Counted from the first letter of the stretch, positions 24,301-37,149 are shown. The stretch: DNA of 64,000 bases from Panaeolus papilionaceus (GCA_015501605.1 JADNRZ010000004.1:2108001-2172000); one strand, 5' to 3'. Numbers and translations: made by a program. The notes: generated by a model from the letters alone, not told the origin.

Positions 24301-24535
24301 ATTGCGCAATGCTGAGCAGTCTGGGATACAGAGTCCCCGCAGTGCCTTCCCTGACGGGGACGAGGATCGCTGGAGGTTTTTCGCTTGCTACTCACAAGGG
24401 TTTAACATCTTGCTTCTTGACATGCTGGCGATCGACCTGTTTTCGAGGATTTCGAGGCTTCGTCCTGATGCGCTAGCCATCTTTCTTAAGAGCACAGAAC
24501 GCAGTGGAGTTTGCATTTCTGAACTATTTGTGTAG
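21338..24535 (+). pseudogene. DUF4238-type gene, copy 1, with two frameshifts
   Basis: Exons are 21338-21411, 21465-22774, 22832-23416, 23482-23783 and 23845-24535. The N-terminus MSKKDQYHHFIPRFILREF matches the start of DUF4238 (PF14022), whose function is unknown. Exon 2 ends in a basic stretch, KKAAARRKRKGKGK, a likely nuclear localisation signal. Exon 3 adds an unrecognised domain (RERYEDSLEAW, GGGKWFDKW, LLRDLLILEVVTWLARNR). The last exon adds AEEFF and FAIREACLSPHASEILRDDH. Two single-base losses against its paralogs break the frame. One lies in the A run at 23640-23646; the next intron fits phase only in the shifted frame. The other lies near 24300, where a T is missing from AATTTGCGC. 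Assembly error at the homopolymer is possible. Partner side: the deleted cysteine-rich copy. Confidence 0.75.
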
Positions 24536-25177
24536 TTGTTGTTGTACATGTACATATGTGATATTCAATATATCTGAGAATACTTAGGTCGAGGTCAAGG
24601 AAAGAGTCAAAAGTTCACATCTGAAGATGAAACAGGATGCAAGGCCCACTTATTTGAGGATAAAAAATGCGCGCTGGAATTCAGAGCCCTTTCACTCAGC
24701 TGGTCTTGTAATTTATAACCCTCCCTTCTACAGGCTCTCTTATCTTCATTTGCTTTTATGTATCTTTCCTACTACTCATTTCCTCTTCTTTATCCCTCTT
24801 GTTAGATTTCTGGGTTCTGGGTAGTTATAATTTCTTTTGTTTTATTCTCGTGCGGGCGTCGCAATGCCAAGCGCTGCTCCGCTGATTTTCACTTCTTTTA
24901 TTTCTTATATTTTTCCGTTCATATTCTAGAATTACTGCGTGTGCTGATTAGCAACATATATAAGTAAATAATTTTCGTGTTATTTAGTTATTCGTTTGTC
25001 TCTCTCTCGTCCCTCGTGTTCTTCTTCGACGGGCACGCGAATTTTCTATCGATCATTTTAACACCTTGTAGCGGTCTTCTCCCTCCTTTCTTATAGCATG
25101 CACATAACTCCTAGAATATTAAGCGCTCGATATCGGATCCAACGATTCTCCAAATCCGCCCACTCTCACCACGGAAC
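24536..25177. other. AT-rich 3' flank leading to a tRNA
   Basis: No gene is visible. The stretch from the DUF4238 3' end to the tRNA is paralogous, with gaps, to 32.85-33.1 and 58.4-59.4 kb. Confidence 0.5.
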
Positions 25178-25281
25178 TCGAATATCGTGTAACGGCTAAC
25201 ATTGCCGCCTCTCATCGTAATGAAATATTGTTTCTATATATGTGATCGCGGCAGCTCGGGGTTCGATTCCCCGTATCCGAA
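25178..25281 (+). tRNA. tRNA-Glu(CTC)-like gene with intron, one acceptor mismatch
   Basis: It has a D-arm (GTGTAACGGCTAAC), an anticodon stem GCCGC/GCGGC with loop CTCTCA giving anticodon CTC, an intron of about 34 nt after position 37, and T-arm CGGGGTTCGATTCCCCG. The 5' acceptor strand TCGAATA pairs with TATCCGA except for an A-C mismatch at pair 4. Compared with the perfect copy at 33105 it may be decaying. Confidence 0.7.
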
Positions 25282-27880
25282 TGCAAATCATGCTCGATAT
25301 TGTTTCTTTTCGTTTTCGTTTTATTTATTTTTCTGGTAGTATAGACATCTTATTTCCACGTATCTACAGAGTTGCAATTATTGTTTATGATTTATGAATA
25401 GTGGTCATGTGCACGAGTGATTACTTACATGTTAAATTGATTGCGCATAGCGTGTGTGTGCCTATCATATGGCTTTGAGCCTGGGCGTTGAGAGGTGAGC
25501 ACCTACTTTCCTGTGATGAGGCCATGCGCGTAACTTGAAGTGCTGGGAGTGTCCGTTTGAATTGCCATTCGATCGAGTACAATCATATCAGAAACCTTTG
25601 ATTTGTCTTGTGGTTTATAATTCAATTCAATGCGATACACCACAGTCATACAATCACGATCGAATCGATTGCTTTGAAGTACTTTACAGCCTCAAACACG
25701 GCCTCGAAGTGTCGGAGACGGGTGATCGGAGCGATACAGTTCTCGCGTTCATTAACAGCATTTCGTTGCAGTTGATTCAATAGTGAATATTGGGTGGCCT
25801 TTCGTCTCTCTTAGACCGATTTTGCACTGATTCGGGGAACGTGTACGTGAATTGTGATTCTGAAAGGCAGAAGGAGTGGAACGCTGTGGTGGCGATGCAC
25901 CTTGCCGAGCTGGGGTCCATCATAATCGTGGGTAAGAGAGGTGCACGTGGATGATGATGATGGAATTCCAATCCCGGTCCGATTTGGGACAGTTAGACTC
26001 ATCCTGTGAGTTGATTTGAGACGCGTTTGACCTGAACAGTGTCTGTGAACGTTGAATTGCGTCCTTACTGGCTGGGACCTAGGTTTTTCTGTTCTGATTC
26101 TGCTTTTTCTGTGCTTTAGTTGACTTGCTTTGCTTCACTCTGCTTTGGATTTGTTCTGTTCTGACGCTGTGGGTTGGGCTACTGGAGCTGCGCTTGGAGA
26201 GCCAGAGTTGGACAGAGTTGGACGAGACGGGGTGTTTAGAACGTCGGGTAGACTTGGTACGTCGTATCTTATCTTCACTATATCTGCATTAACACGGGAC
26301 TCTGCTGTCCTGTTAGGTTCCCTCTTTGCTTATACCGACGCCAGCTACATCTTCAAGTTGAACTTTGAACTAATAAAAAGAGTCGTATTACCGACTATTG
26401 CATCACGACATACCTATTATCTAGGGATACCTTACACTGAAATATACCTCTACCAACAAATAGCCTTGAATACCGCTTTAAAACCACAAGCAAAGGCTAC
26501 AATACACGATATCTCAACATATGTCTCTCCCTCCCTCTTTTCTCCCTATCTTGTATTCGTTCTTTGTTGGCTGCTTGCTTCATCCCTACCTTTCCCAACC
26601 GGACCCACCCACTTCTCTTGCACTCGTTTGACCATGGACACAGCTGCATGAACCATCCCATCCCAGATGCTCTCTTCCTGATTCTCGCACCCACAATCAT
26701 CGACCGTGTGGGGAGATAGATAGAGAAGGAGGAGAGGCGGTCTATTTCAGCCCTGCCTACCCAATTGAGTGATAGATGCATAGATGGACCGGTGTATTCA
26801 TGCCGGATGGACGGTCGGACAAGTTTCCGCGCTGAATGAATTCATTTGCTCGTCCGAGTCGACGGTTTTAGATGGGGTTGGGGATGCGGTTCATTTTACG
26901 GACCGTAGTTTTGGTGTTTCTTTCTCATCTTTCTTCTACCCCTGGGTTTGGCTCTGGTTTTGGTTTTAAATCTCGTCGTGTTATTAGTTGCCCACCTAGC
27001 TCTACGAGCTTTGGAAGTTCATTGTGGGGTTGGTTGGCAGATCATATCCCGACGAGAACATTGACACGGCCTACACGTCTCCCTTTTCTATTCTTCCGTC
27101 GTGTTTTATTGAACCCTTTGACTAGCAACTATCTTTACATCCTATTCTTCACCTCGTCCTGGGCTTTCTACCTTGTTCAACTTATCCACTTGCGGCGTCA
27201 CCGGGCTACACGGTCATCTCAATAACCCAACCCAACACCAACACCATCCCTTCATCCTCGCCCAACGTCAACTTCATCAACTCCAACCTAACATGTATTA
27301 CTCTCTCAATATATTACGACCATTTTCTCCTACCTCCCCAACCCTTTATATATCACTGCATAAACCCAAAACGGAACCCAAATATCACAACCACTACCAC
27401 GCCACTCATCTCCGTCTCGGGATAAACCAACACGAATCGGGGCTTGGTTGATTATTCAATTCCTTCCTTTCTTTACTTTACTTGACCTGTTTCCCTTTCA
27501 TCTGCCACTTTATTCGTGTCTACCCTCTAGTCACGTTTTCTCTTCTTTCATTCATTCTGCTGTCAGCTGTTTGCTTATTCCTTGCGCCGTTTTTGCCCTT
27601 TCATCTAGCAACACAACTTCTTCCTCTCCCTTTTTCTCCATTCGGGTGTTGGTTGAATACCCTTGACCACCCTGCACAATTTTTTTTCAACGCATCTACC
27701 TCATCTTCATCATCACCACACCGACATCTCTTAAATTCTCTTAGATTCCATCCAACAGATACCCACCCGACAGCCCCGACACATTCTCCCATGGTCCTGA
27801 CTCTGCATCAATGAGCATCAGAAGTTGAAGAGGGATGAGAAGTATGAGAAGCAGAGCAGGAGGGTCGATATCGCAGAATG
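25282..27880. repeat. Segmentally duplicated spacer, unit 1
   Basis: About 2.6 kb of AT- and pyrimidine-rich DNA is repeated in the same order at 33211-35430 and 59469-61826. Shared landmarks include GCATCACGACATACC-type stretches and strings of (T/C)TTCC. Frames here are not conserved between the three copies, so I annotate no gene. Confidence 0.6.
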
Positions 27881-27884
27881 CTGA

Positions 27885-28450
27885 TATATGCGCGCTATAT
27901 CTTTTTTGTCCTTTAGGCAAATGGGAACACTTTCTCTACGTCGGAAAATCGCGTTCTTTGGCTGGATCTTCCATATCGGTGAGTCCGACAGATGTGTTGT
28001 CAATCCATGCGCCTAGTTAACTAATGTATTCTCCTAGTACCCTTCCTCATCATGGGTGGTGCAACATACCTACACCACTACCTCCCAATGATCTACTTCG
28101 CCGTGCTCATGCTTAGACTCGCCCACGTCTTTGACCACTTCATTTTCTCATCTGAGTGATACACGCAGAAGACGAGGTCTATTGCATTCGGCGTTATTGC
28201 TAGAGTTATCAGCCTTGCATTCTGGTGGTTCAAGGGCATGGCGTTTGGTATTGATGGACCGGTTAATGATCATTGGGGATTAGAGTGGAGGAAGGTTCGT
28301 GCTTTTTACCCCGTTTCTTTCATCGTCGTGTGTCTGATGTTGACTTTTTTTGCCCAGACGTGGAATACCTATATTCGACATCCTTACAACCTATGTATCC
28401 GTTGATGGAGGAGTTGTGCAGGGCCTGGAAGCTTAAGGATGACGTGGATG
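27885..28450 (+). pseudogene. PMT 3'-end fragment, dead copy 1
   Basis: It matches exons 9-10 and the 3' flank of the PMT gene (reverse complement of about 5650-6300). The exon 9 equivalent has lost a base after LYVGK. The exon 10 equivalent contains an in-frame TGA where SSKRY is expected, and the original last-exon residues are altered. The flanking intron sequence with GATGCTGATATATGCGCGC is also copied, so this is a DNA-level duplication, not a retrocopy. Ends are approximate. Confidence 0.8.
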
Positions 28451-28807
28451 CTTCTATTCTTTTTGTGCTTCTGTCATTTTATCTTACCTACATACCTACC
28501 CTTGTGTGGCATGCTATTGGAAGGTGGAGGTCGGATTGTGATTTTTGTTTGTATTGCTGTTGCGGTTGGGCGTCAGCCCTTGCGTGTATATCCCACTATT
28601 TTCGATCATTCGGAGCATAAGATCATTCATTCACTTGTTGTACAAAGCATGGTTTTAGACTACGGTAGGATCTTTACAACACCGCTATCCAATTCTAATC
28701 CCAACCGATGGAGAGCTGAGGCGCCGCTGTGAGTTTGACTCAGGTGCCGTGACATCAAACAAAAACTTACCGATTTCAAGCTATCTGTATAGAATCTATG
28801 CACACAT

Positions 28808-29417
28808 TTAACAACCGTGACGCCAGCACCCACGGCCGGAGACACAGTATCCACGGCAGAAATTGCGGGTGAGGCAACCAGTGATGACAACACCGTTGGA
28901 AAGGTTGAGACGAAGACGACGGCAGGGACCAATGACACCACGGACGCAGTGGCAGCCACGGAGCTGGCAGATGTTCCTGTACCACAAGCGGCAGCAGGCC
29001 CTAAAGCAGGGAACGCACTGGCAGAAAGAGCCAGAGAAGATGTAGCGGCGGCAGCAGATGGTGAACCAGAATCGGAAGCAGGATCCCTGGGTGTTGACGT
29101 CTTTCTCTTCGAGGACCTCGAAGGTGACTTCGACGGATTCGGCACCGATGAGAGATTCAAGTTCCTTCATCTCTTCATCTGAGGCGTTGTTCATGTCGAT
29201 GTCGGTGACGTTGGCATCAGTGGTGAAAGGTGCAACATCGTGGTGCTCTTCCTTCTACAGACAGTCCTAGTCAGTATCTCATATGAGCTTCACATTCGAC
29301 AAACATACCAAAGCGGAGCCGAGAAGGGTGGGGGCGTCGAAGCTGAGAGACTGTATTGAGGTGCGTCAAACAACTGGACCAATGAATGAATGATTCAGAG
29401 CGAATATTTCTCACCAT
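28808..29417 (-). CDS. Cysteine/arginine-rich protein, copy 4
   Basis: Exons on the minus strand are 29417-29415, 29350-29309 and 29254-28808 (163 residues). Exon 2 reads SLSFDAPTLLGSAL and the pro-region has ASDEEMKELE; the core equals the consensus. TATAAAA lies at 29489-29495. It is head to head with F-box D, 1.5 kb away, and tail to tail with the PMT fragment, exactly as copy 1 stands to the real PMT. Confidence 0.87.
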
Positions 29418-30918
29418 ATTTTAAGATGTAGATAACACTGAAGCTGCTGAGACTGGGTGTTGGATTTTTATGATGCTGAATCTCGCGCTTTTATACCTGC
29501 TCAGTCTTGAAATATCTGACATCACTGATACATAACTGTCTGTTCAGAGTGGCAGTATGTATCGAGCCATCTGAGACGCGCGTTCACATGTACACCGATC
29601 AAGCAGTCGGGGCATTTTTGCTTTCGCCACACCAAGGAGTTAACGCATTATGTCCATACCCTATGTCACTCGATGTCATTATCTACCAGATATGTATCAT
29701 GTCGCACCATTAAGCCTGGACCATATGTCTATTATACAGCTTGCGCCATTTGAGTGTACCTCCATGACGCTCGTAATCATTCGACGCGGCACCACGCTTG
29801 AACCAACTCAACTAATAAGAGACATACATGAATGTGAATGCTTGCAGTCATAACTATAGCACAGCGCTCGTTGCTTGATTGCTGTTTTCCTAGAGGTACG
29901 CATTGCATATCCGGGGACATTGCCTCCCTCAAGACTCTGGGGGTTCAACAAGGTTGAAGCTGTGGAGTACGGTAGTCTTTCTTTTCAGTCACTACAATCC
30001 TGTCCACCTCCTAGGCATAAGCTTGCGCAAAAAATAGCCCTCGAAGGGTCCGTTCGTCTCATGCATGGCGCGCACCATGCAGCGCTTAACCAAAGACGTT
30101 TTCCGTGTGTTGTAGCATTTCTGCAAGAGATCTTTCCAGGGATTCTGTCCTACATGATAAGACTCATCACTTCATTTACTCTTTCCGGGAATATTATTCA
30201 ATGATAAGCCTCGGACATGCGTCGAGGCATGTAAGACTTGATGAACTTGTTTTGTCTCTTTGTCAAGTCTCCCCACACGGTGTTCATTTCAAGCTATGGA
30301 TTCAACACCCCGCCCGAGTAGCCCGATGGAAATAACAGTTAGTTTTTTAACTATTAACACAACATAAACCTACAATACTTACAACAACCAGACGGTCTAC
30401 TCTCACATCCTGAGCCTCATCAACTTGCCCTTGCTTTGGATGGGCTCACCATTACAAACAACACAAATGGCCTTTCACCGTTCCCAGACGGATCACGTCT
30501 CCAGATAATGCACTATATTTCACGAGTTCCAATTTCCCGCCGGCCAGATGCTGGCGCATTCTGTCTGCGACTAGCCATCAGAGCTTGGTCAAACCAACAG
30601 TGGGATGCCAAAATTTTCCAACCATCATAACGAGGCCACCACGCCCGTTGGTTGTTCCAACCTTTTATTGGATGATACTCATCAGGAGGCTACAGCATGT
30701 CGTGATTTCCAGGACCAACAGCCGTCTGTGTGTTTATTTACTCACGGTGTGCAAGAGAAAATGAGCCCACGGACATGAGTCACTCGTCACCAGTCTAAGC
30801 TGATCCGAATCTTGTCAAATACACTTCTGCTTTCCACCATCACCATTCTACGACCAACAAATTACACCAAACGTTTATTTCAAAAGCCACATCCCGATAT
30901 CCAACTTGAGACACGCAA
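29418..30918. promoter_or_regulatory. Divergent intergenic region, cysteine-rich copy 4 / F-box D
   Basis: It carries the shared upstream element at about 29563-29640 (GAGACGCGCGTTCAC ... CACACCAAGGAGT). The remainder holds an F-box-like N-terminal relic at 30439-30560 but no intact gene. Confidence 0.5.
30439..30560 (+). pseudogene. Relic of an F-box-like N-terminus
   Basis: A short translated stretch, NTNGLSPFPDGSRLQIMHYI followed by SRVPIS, aligns with NTTGFLAFPDELLLEVVRHI and PRVPVS of the neighbouring paralogs. Similarity fades on both sides. It lies about 360 bp before F-box D. Confidence 0.5.
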
Positions 30919-32298
30919 ATGGCGACCAGCAGATTTGCTCGTCGCACATCTAAAACATGCCACCTCAGTCGAGCGCCTATCAGTGGTTTTTCAACCATCA
31001 ATACAACTGGTTTTCTAGCATTTCCAGATGAGTTACTCCTGGAGGTGGTGCGCCATATCCCCCGAGTACCTGTATCATGCCATACAGCCAAGGAAACACT
31101 ATCCAAAGACACTTCCCTCTTGGATAGTCAGTTCCGGCTCACAGCATTATCACAGACTTGTCAGCGCTTGCGTCAGTTGTTCTTACAGTATGTGTACCAA
31201 ACGATTGAAGTCCTGGACGGGATGAAGATTGTGGATAAGAGAAGACTGCCCACTACGGAGCAACGAGCGGCCAAACGACTGGTCCAGGGTAACCCGAGCC
31301 TATACACGAAGGAACTTGTCCGCCAACTTGAAGTTGTAACCGTGCGCAACCCATCCTTGGCTCGACATGTTGTGTGAGTTATCAGTGAGTTTTCGCAGTG
31401 TGCTTCAACATGAAACTTACTCTGTAGATCAACACCTTAGCCAGCTCAATGTTGTTCTCACTATTTCAGACAACCAAACAACACTTGCCAAACGGTTTTG
31501 GAGATACCTGAGTCTTCTTCCGAACTTGAGGAGAGTTCGAATGGTCTGCCAGTATGACTGGATGTCGACGTTCGGTGTGAGAAGACAGAGATTGCCACAA
31601 GTTCAATATCTTCATCTGGATGGCAATGCTACAACATTGGCACTTTCCTGTCCAAACCTTGTGAGCATCTCAACTTCCCATGCTATCGATATAACCCAGA
31701 AAGCTGTATATTGGGGTCCTGCATATTTTTGGACAAGAATCATGCCCCAAGCAAAGAAGAGAGTAGAGGTTATTGGGGCTAACTGTGTACTTCCAAATGG
31801 TGTGTTTAGTTAGCTGTCTCTCGTCGTTTTAAGTCTAACACCTTACCAATTCCCTAAATGAATTTTTGTTCATTCCGAAGAAATCGAGGAATTCCCGAAT
31901 CTTCACGATATATCATTTGAATGCCTCGCCATGCGCGACAATGTAGTAAGTCCGTTCAGGTGGTGAATAAAGGCTTTTTTGGCTGATTATCATCTGCTTG
32001 CCTTCAGAGAGGAGCTAGACCAGTCAAGAACATGCATCTAGACACAATCCGTATTCAGGCAGACCAAATAGGCATCGGTTACCTGCCTTTACTGGTGAAC
32101 TGTGACCCAGTGTACACAGTCAAGCCAACGCCCGAAGAAGAAGAGGGATGGATTTTTTGGTGTGAGCAGACATTGAGGCAGGTACAGAGGATTGATCGAA
32201 AGGACAAGAAGATATATTATACGTCGAGTTCCGGGGCAAGGTCACTGTATCTTCTTGATGCCCGTAACCCCACTGAACGACGCATTATTCAGCTATAG
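30919..32298 (+). CDS. F-box-like protein, copy D
   Basis: Exons 30919-31373, 31441-31799, 31881-31945 and 32008-32298 give 389 residues with family phases 2, 1 and 0. Exons 1, 3 and 4 have the same lengths as in copy C. The start ATG at 30919 has no upstream in-frame ATG, which fixes the family start at MAT. It contains FPDELLLEVVRHIPRVPVSC, LTALSQTCQRLRQLFLQYVY, PTPEEEEGWIFWCEQTLRQV and LYLLDARNPTERRIIQL at the C-terminus. All junctions are GT-AG and no disruption is seen. Downstream, 150 bp away, lies a DUF4238 C-terminal fragment that starts the next tandem unit. Confidence 0.83.
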
Positions 32299-32454
32299 TC
32301 CCTATTAAATAGCTCCGTTAGATCACGGTTTTTTTTACTCAGTGTCCAAAATTTAAATATTAATACATCATCAGCGAATTAGATTCAGATGGCTTCACTC
32401 TATAATGTAAAGTAGCATCCCGGTCGAGCATGGTATTGGTTGAAAGGCGGCTAT

Positions 32455-32851
32455 AGGAGAAAGTGTCAAGGCAATATTTCAGTGTATTAAAGCCCGTGGA
32501 TAAAGGTTTGGGTGCGAGATCACCATCCAGGATGAAGGATGGTACAGAGGCTGATGATGTTTCTTGGGGAATACCTTGTTCATTTCTATCTTATCCGAGG
32601 AAATTTTGGGTAAATTGGAGTCAAATTGCGCGACAAGTCATCGCAGTGCCTTCCCTGATTGGGACGAGAATCAGTGGCGGTTTTTTGTTCGTTGCTCACA
32701 AGGGGTTGACATCCTGCTTCATGACATGCTATCGATTGATCTGTTCTCGAGGATTTCGAGGCTTCGTCCTGATACGCTGCCCACCCTTCTTAAGAGCACG
32801 GAACACAGTGGAGTTTCCATTTCTGAACTATTGGGATTCGAGGGATGTTGA
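32455..32851 (+). pseudogene. Orphan DUF4238-protein C-terminal fragment
   Basis: It aligns to the last exon of the DUF4238 genes from SVSRQYFSVLKPVDKGLGA onward. The frame shifts near 32630, after which FPDWDENQWRFFVRCSQG and SRISRLRPD appear in another frame. There is no upstream domain, start codon or promoter. It marks the left end of tandem unit 2. Confidence 0.75.
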
Positions 32852-33104
32852 AACGATGCGCTTTGTGGTTTAGGTTGATAGCGTGAATATAATAATGGGA
32901 ATGATGTCATTCGAACGACCCGTAGTAAATATAACGCCCAGCAACCCGATGCTCTTCTCCCTTCGATGACAAAGAGAGTGAATGAGCTGGCAGATAATAC
33001 AGATACCAGACTACTTAAGAGTAGGTACGTGTAGGCATGTGGCTGGGGTGGTGAACCACAGCATTCACCTTGTCGCACTCGTAAGTGGGGCCACTTAACG
33101 AAGA

Positions 33105-33210
33105 TCGGATATGGTGTAACGGCTAACATTGCCGCCTCTCATGGTAACGAAGCAACGCTCCTATATATATGTGATCGCGGCAGCTCGGGGTTCGATTCCC
33201 CGTATCCGAA
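33105..33210 (+). tRNA. tRNA-Glu(CTC), intact, with 34-nt intron
   Basis: Acceptor strands TCGGATA (33105-33111) and TATCCGA (33203-33209) pair perfectly, with discriminator A at 33210. The anticodon stem is GCCGC/GCGGC, anticodon CTC is at 33138-33140, and the intron spans 33142-33175, directly 3' of position 37 as is canonical. T-arm is CGGGGTTCGATTCCCCG. This is the only fully paired tRNA-Glu of the four related loci in the window. Confidence 0.92.
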
Positions 33211-35430
33211 TGCAAATCGTGCTCGATATTTTTTTCGTTTTCGTTTTATTTATTTTTCTGGTAGTATTTGCACATATCTACAGAGTTGCAATTATTGTTT
33301 TCTGATTTATGATAGTGGCTATTTGCATGAGCGATTACTTATATACTAATTAGGTCGCGCGTAGCATGTATGTTTGTTTAGCATATGGTTTTGAGCCTGG
33401 GTGTTGAGAGGTGAGCACCTACTTTCATCTGACGAGGCTATGCATGTGCGTAACTTGAAGTGTTAGGAGTGTCCGTTTATTCGATCGAGCACAATCGTAT
33501 CAATAAACTTTCATTAGACTTGTGGTTTATGATTCAACCCAATACGCCACAGTCATATAACCTCCATCAAATAGACTACTTTGAAGTAATTACAGCCTCG
33601 AACACGGCTCGAAGCATCGGAGATGGGTGATCGGAAGCGATGAAGTTTACGCGTTCATTGACAGAATTTCGTTGCAGTTGATTGAATTGGTGGATATTGG
33701 GTGGCCTTTCATGATTATTGCGAACGGGAATGTGCACCAATATTATGAAAGGCGAAGCGGCAGAAGCAGAAGCAGTGGAAGGCTGTGGTGGCGATGCACC
33801 CAGCCGAGGTTCATCATAGTCGTGGGTACAAGAGGGTGCACGTGGATGACGATGATGGTGAAATCCCATTTGGGAGAATCGTGGCTTGACTTGATTGAAA
33901 CGGTACTGGAGGGACAGGTCTTGCTGGTTTTTGACTCTTAAGCGAGCTGGGTACTGACAGACAATGCTGCTGCTTTTGTTTTACTGTGCTTTGGTTGACT
34001 TGCTTTGCTTTGCTCTGGAATTGCTCTGTTCTGTTCTTCGATGTTGGTCTGGATTGGGCTGCTGGAGCTGCTCAGAAGTCGGGCCCTACAGTCTAGAAAG
34101 TTGCGGGTGAGGCGAGACGGGGTTGGAATTAGACATTGGGTAGACTTAGTGCGTTGGTGTCTCCTCTTCATTATAACTATATTGACTCGGAGCTCTGTTG
34201 ACCTCGTTAGATGTATTCATGACTGTTACAGACGTCCACGACAACCTCCAACTTCAACTACGACTAAAACGACTAGTCGATAAACTGACTATTGCGGTAC
34301 AACATACCCAGAGATGCCCAATAAAAAAATATACCCTCAACAACTACAACTAAAGGCTCTATTATACGATTACTGAACCAAAATTGATTTCAACTGCGGT
34401 ACAATACCCGTACGTCTTTCTCTCTCCTTTATCTTCCCTTCCTTTTCTCTGTTTTGTTTGCTCGTCCTTCGTTGGGCTCTTTGCTTCACCCCACCCACTC
34501 CGATCTTCCGCATTCATTTCAAGAGGGACCACATGAACCATCCTTCCCATCCCATCCCGCATGCCCTCCTTCTCCGGTTCTTGCACCCACAATCAAAGGC
34601 CGTGTGGGGAGATAGTAGAGAAGGAGGAAAAGCGGTTTATTTCAGTCTTTCTGAATGATAAATGGATTGGTTTACGCCGGATGCACGGGGAGGTTATCCC
34701 GATACCGCTAAATGAATTCGTTCACTCTCCGGGGGCTTTAGACGGAATGTGGCCGTGGTTTGTTGTGTCGTGGTTTTGGTGTTTGATTCTTGTCTTTGCT
34801 TCTTATGCCTCTGGTTTTGGTTGTGATTCTCGTGGTGTTACGCTGCTCACCGAGCTCTACAAGCCTCGGAAGTTCACTGTGGGTTGGTTGGAAAATCCTA
34901 TCCCGACAGGAGTATTAGCACACCGTTCACTTCTTCCTTTTTCTCTTTCGTTCCTTCTTCGGCGTATTATTTAAACTTAATTTTTGGCTAACAAATATCT
35001 TTCCATCTCGTTCTACATTGCATCCTGGACCATCTAAACTCCACATACAACTTGCTGCGTCACGACGCGGTCATCTCAACAACTCAACTCAACACGACTC
35101 AACATCAACATCATCCTCTCATCCTCACCTAACTTCAACTTCAACTGTATATTTACGCACACATACTCATTCTCAATACATCACGACCTTTTCCACATAC
35201 CTAACCCTACACATACGACTGCACAATCCCAAAAACGACCCCGAAAATCACAACCAACACCACGCCACGCATCACCGTCTCGGGATCTGAATCAACCAAC
35301 ACAACTCTGGTCTTTGTTGGTTATTACCCTTTCTTTTTCCCTTTTATCTACCACTTCACACCTGGGCTGGCTGTTTAACCACGTTTTCGTTTTCGTCAGT
35401 AGTATGAGAAGCGGAGCGGGAAGCTCGATA
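33211..35430. repeat. Segmentally duplicated spacer, unit 2
   Basis: It is paralogous and collinear with 25282-27880, with indels. No frame is conserved with the other copies and no gene is called. Confidence 0.6.
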
Positions 35431-35439
35431 TCACAGGAT

Positions 35440-35990
35440 GCTGATATATGCGCGCTATATCTTCCTCTTTTTGTCCTTTAGGTGAATGGGAACACTTTCT
35501 CTACGTCGGAAAATCGCGTTCTTTGGCTGGATCTTCCATATCGGTGAGTCCGACAGCTGCGTTGTCAACCCATGCGCCAGTTAACCGATGTATTCTCCTA
35601 GTACCTTTCCTCATCATGGGCCTCAGTTTCTCATCTAAGCGATACGCGCAAAAGACGAAGTCTATTGCATTTGGCGTTCTTGCTGGAGTTATCGCCCTTG
35701 CATTCTGGGGGTCAAGGGCATCGCGTTTGGTATTAATGGACCAGTTAATGATCATTGGGGATTGGAGTGGAGGGAGGTTCGTACTTCCACCCCGTTTCTT
35801 TCATTATTGTGTTTCCTGATGTCGACTTTTTTGCCCAGACGTGGAATATCTATAATCACTAATACCAGATATATTCAACGTCCTTACAACCTATGTATCC
35901 GAGGATGGAGGAGTTGTGGAGGGCCTGGAAGCTGGAAGCTGAAGGATGACGTGTACTTGATTAGGGAGGGTTGAATCGGATTTCGGATTG
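35440..35990 (+). pseudogene. PMT 3'-end fragment, dead copy 2
   Basis: It has the same origin as the fragment at 27.9 kb. The exon 9 equivalent carries the same lost base, so the loss predates the unit duplication. The exon 10 equivalent has lost the middle (from FLIMG to SSKRY) and a further base after LAFWG. Ends are approximate. Confidence 0.8.
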
Positions 35991-36393
35991 AGCCCTTATT
36001 TGGACGCTTCTATTTTTATTTTTCGTCGAAAGTCCTGTTTGTACTTCTGTCATTCTATCTTACCTACCTACCTATCCTTGAGTGGCATGCTATTGGAAGA
36101 TGGAAACCGGATTGTGATTTTCATTCGCATTGCTGTTGCGATTGGGCATCAGCCTCATGCTTTGCATGTATATCTCACTATTTTCGATGATTCGGGGCGT
36201 AAGGTCATTCATTCACTTGTTGTACAAAGCATCGGTTTAGACTACAGTAGGATCTTTACAACACCGCCATCCAGTTCTAATCCCAACTGATCTAGACCTG
36301 AAGCGCCGGTTTAAGTTTAATTCGAATTGCTGTGATGACATTGAACAAGAACCCACCGATTTCAAGGCATGTGCATACGATGCGCGCACGCAT

Positions 36394-36994
36394 CTAGCAC
36401 CCGTGACGCCAGCATCCACGGCCAGAGACACAGTATCCACGGCAGAAGTTGCGAGTGAGGCAACCAGTGATCACAACACCGTTGGAAAGGTTGAGACGGA
36501 GACGACGGCAGGGACCAATAACACCACGTACACAGTGGCACCCACGGAGCTGGCAGATGCTCCTGTACCACAAGCGGCAGCATGCCCTGAAGCAGGGAAC
36601 GCACTGGCAGAACGAGCCAGAGAAGATGTAACGGCGGCAGCAGATGGTGAACCAGAAGCGGAAGCAGGATCCTTGGGTGTTGACGTCTTTCTCTTCGAGG
36701 ACCTCGAAGGTGACTTCGACGGACTCGGCACCGATGAGGGATTCGAGCTCCTTCATTTCTTCATCGGAGGCGTTGTTCATGTCGATGTCGGTGACATTGG
36801 CATCGGTGGTGAATGGGGCGACCTCATGGTGCTCCTCCTTCTACAACTGTGATGAGCATCATATATTTCATGGGTCAAGTGTACTTACCAAGGCGGAACC
36901 GAGGGTGGTAGGGGCGTCGAAGCTGAGAGACTACATATCGAGGTGCGTCAATTAACTGGATTCAGTCATTGCAAAAGTGACTATTCCTCACCAT
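36394..36994 (-). CDS. Cysteine/arginine-rich protein, copy 5
   Basis: Exons on the minus strand are 36994-36992, 36930-36889 and 36840-36394 (163 residues). The core differs from consensus by one residue (LWYRSIC). The box at 37069-37075 is TATAAAG. It has the shortest divergent gap of all pairs, 755 bp to F-box E, with the conserved upstream element at about 37150-37220. Confidence 0.87.
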
Positions 36995-37149
36995 TTTTTA
37001 CGATGTAGATTAACACTGAAGCTGTTGAGACTGCGGGTGTTGGATTTTGACTGCAGTAAGTCTCTCGACTTTATAGCTACTCAACCCCGCAGTTTTTGAC
37101 ATTACTGGTTCTAATACGGCTGCTGACTTCGACGCTAAGCATTGACATA

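Noticed and set aside
26130..27814. Several 100-170 residue open frames in the spacer between tRNA-Glu and the PMT fragment
   Set aside because: They are pyrimidine-rich low-complexity translations, and none stays open in the two other copies of the spacer.
27885..28450. A second functional O-mannosyltransferase gene
   Set aside because: Only the 3' third is present, with a frameshift, an in-frame stop and copied intron DNA; the two other fragments are also broken.
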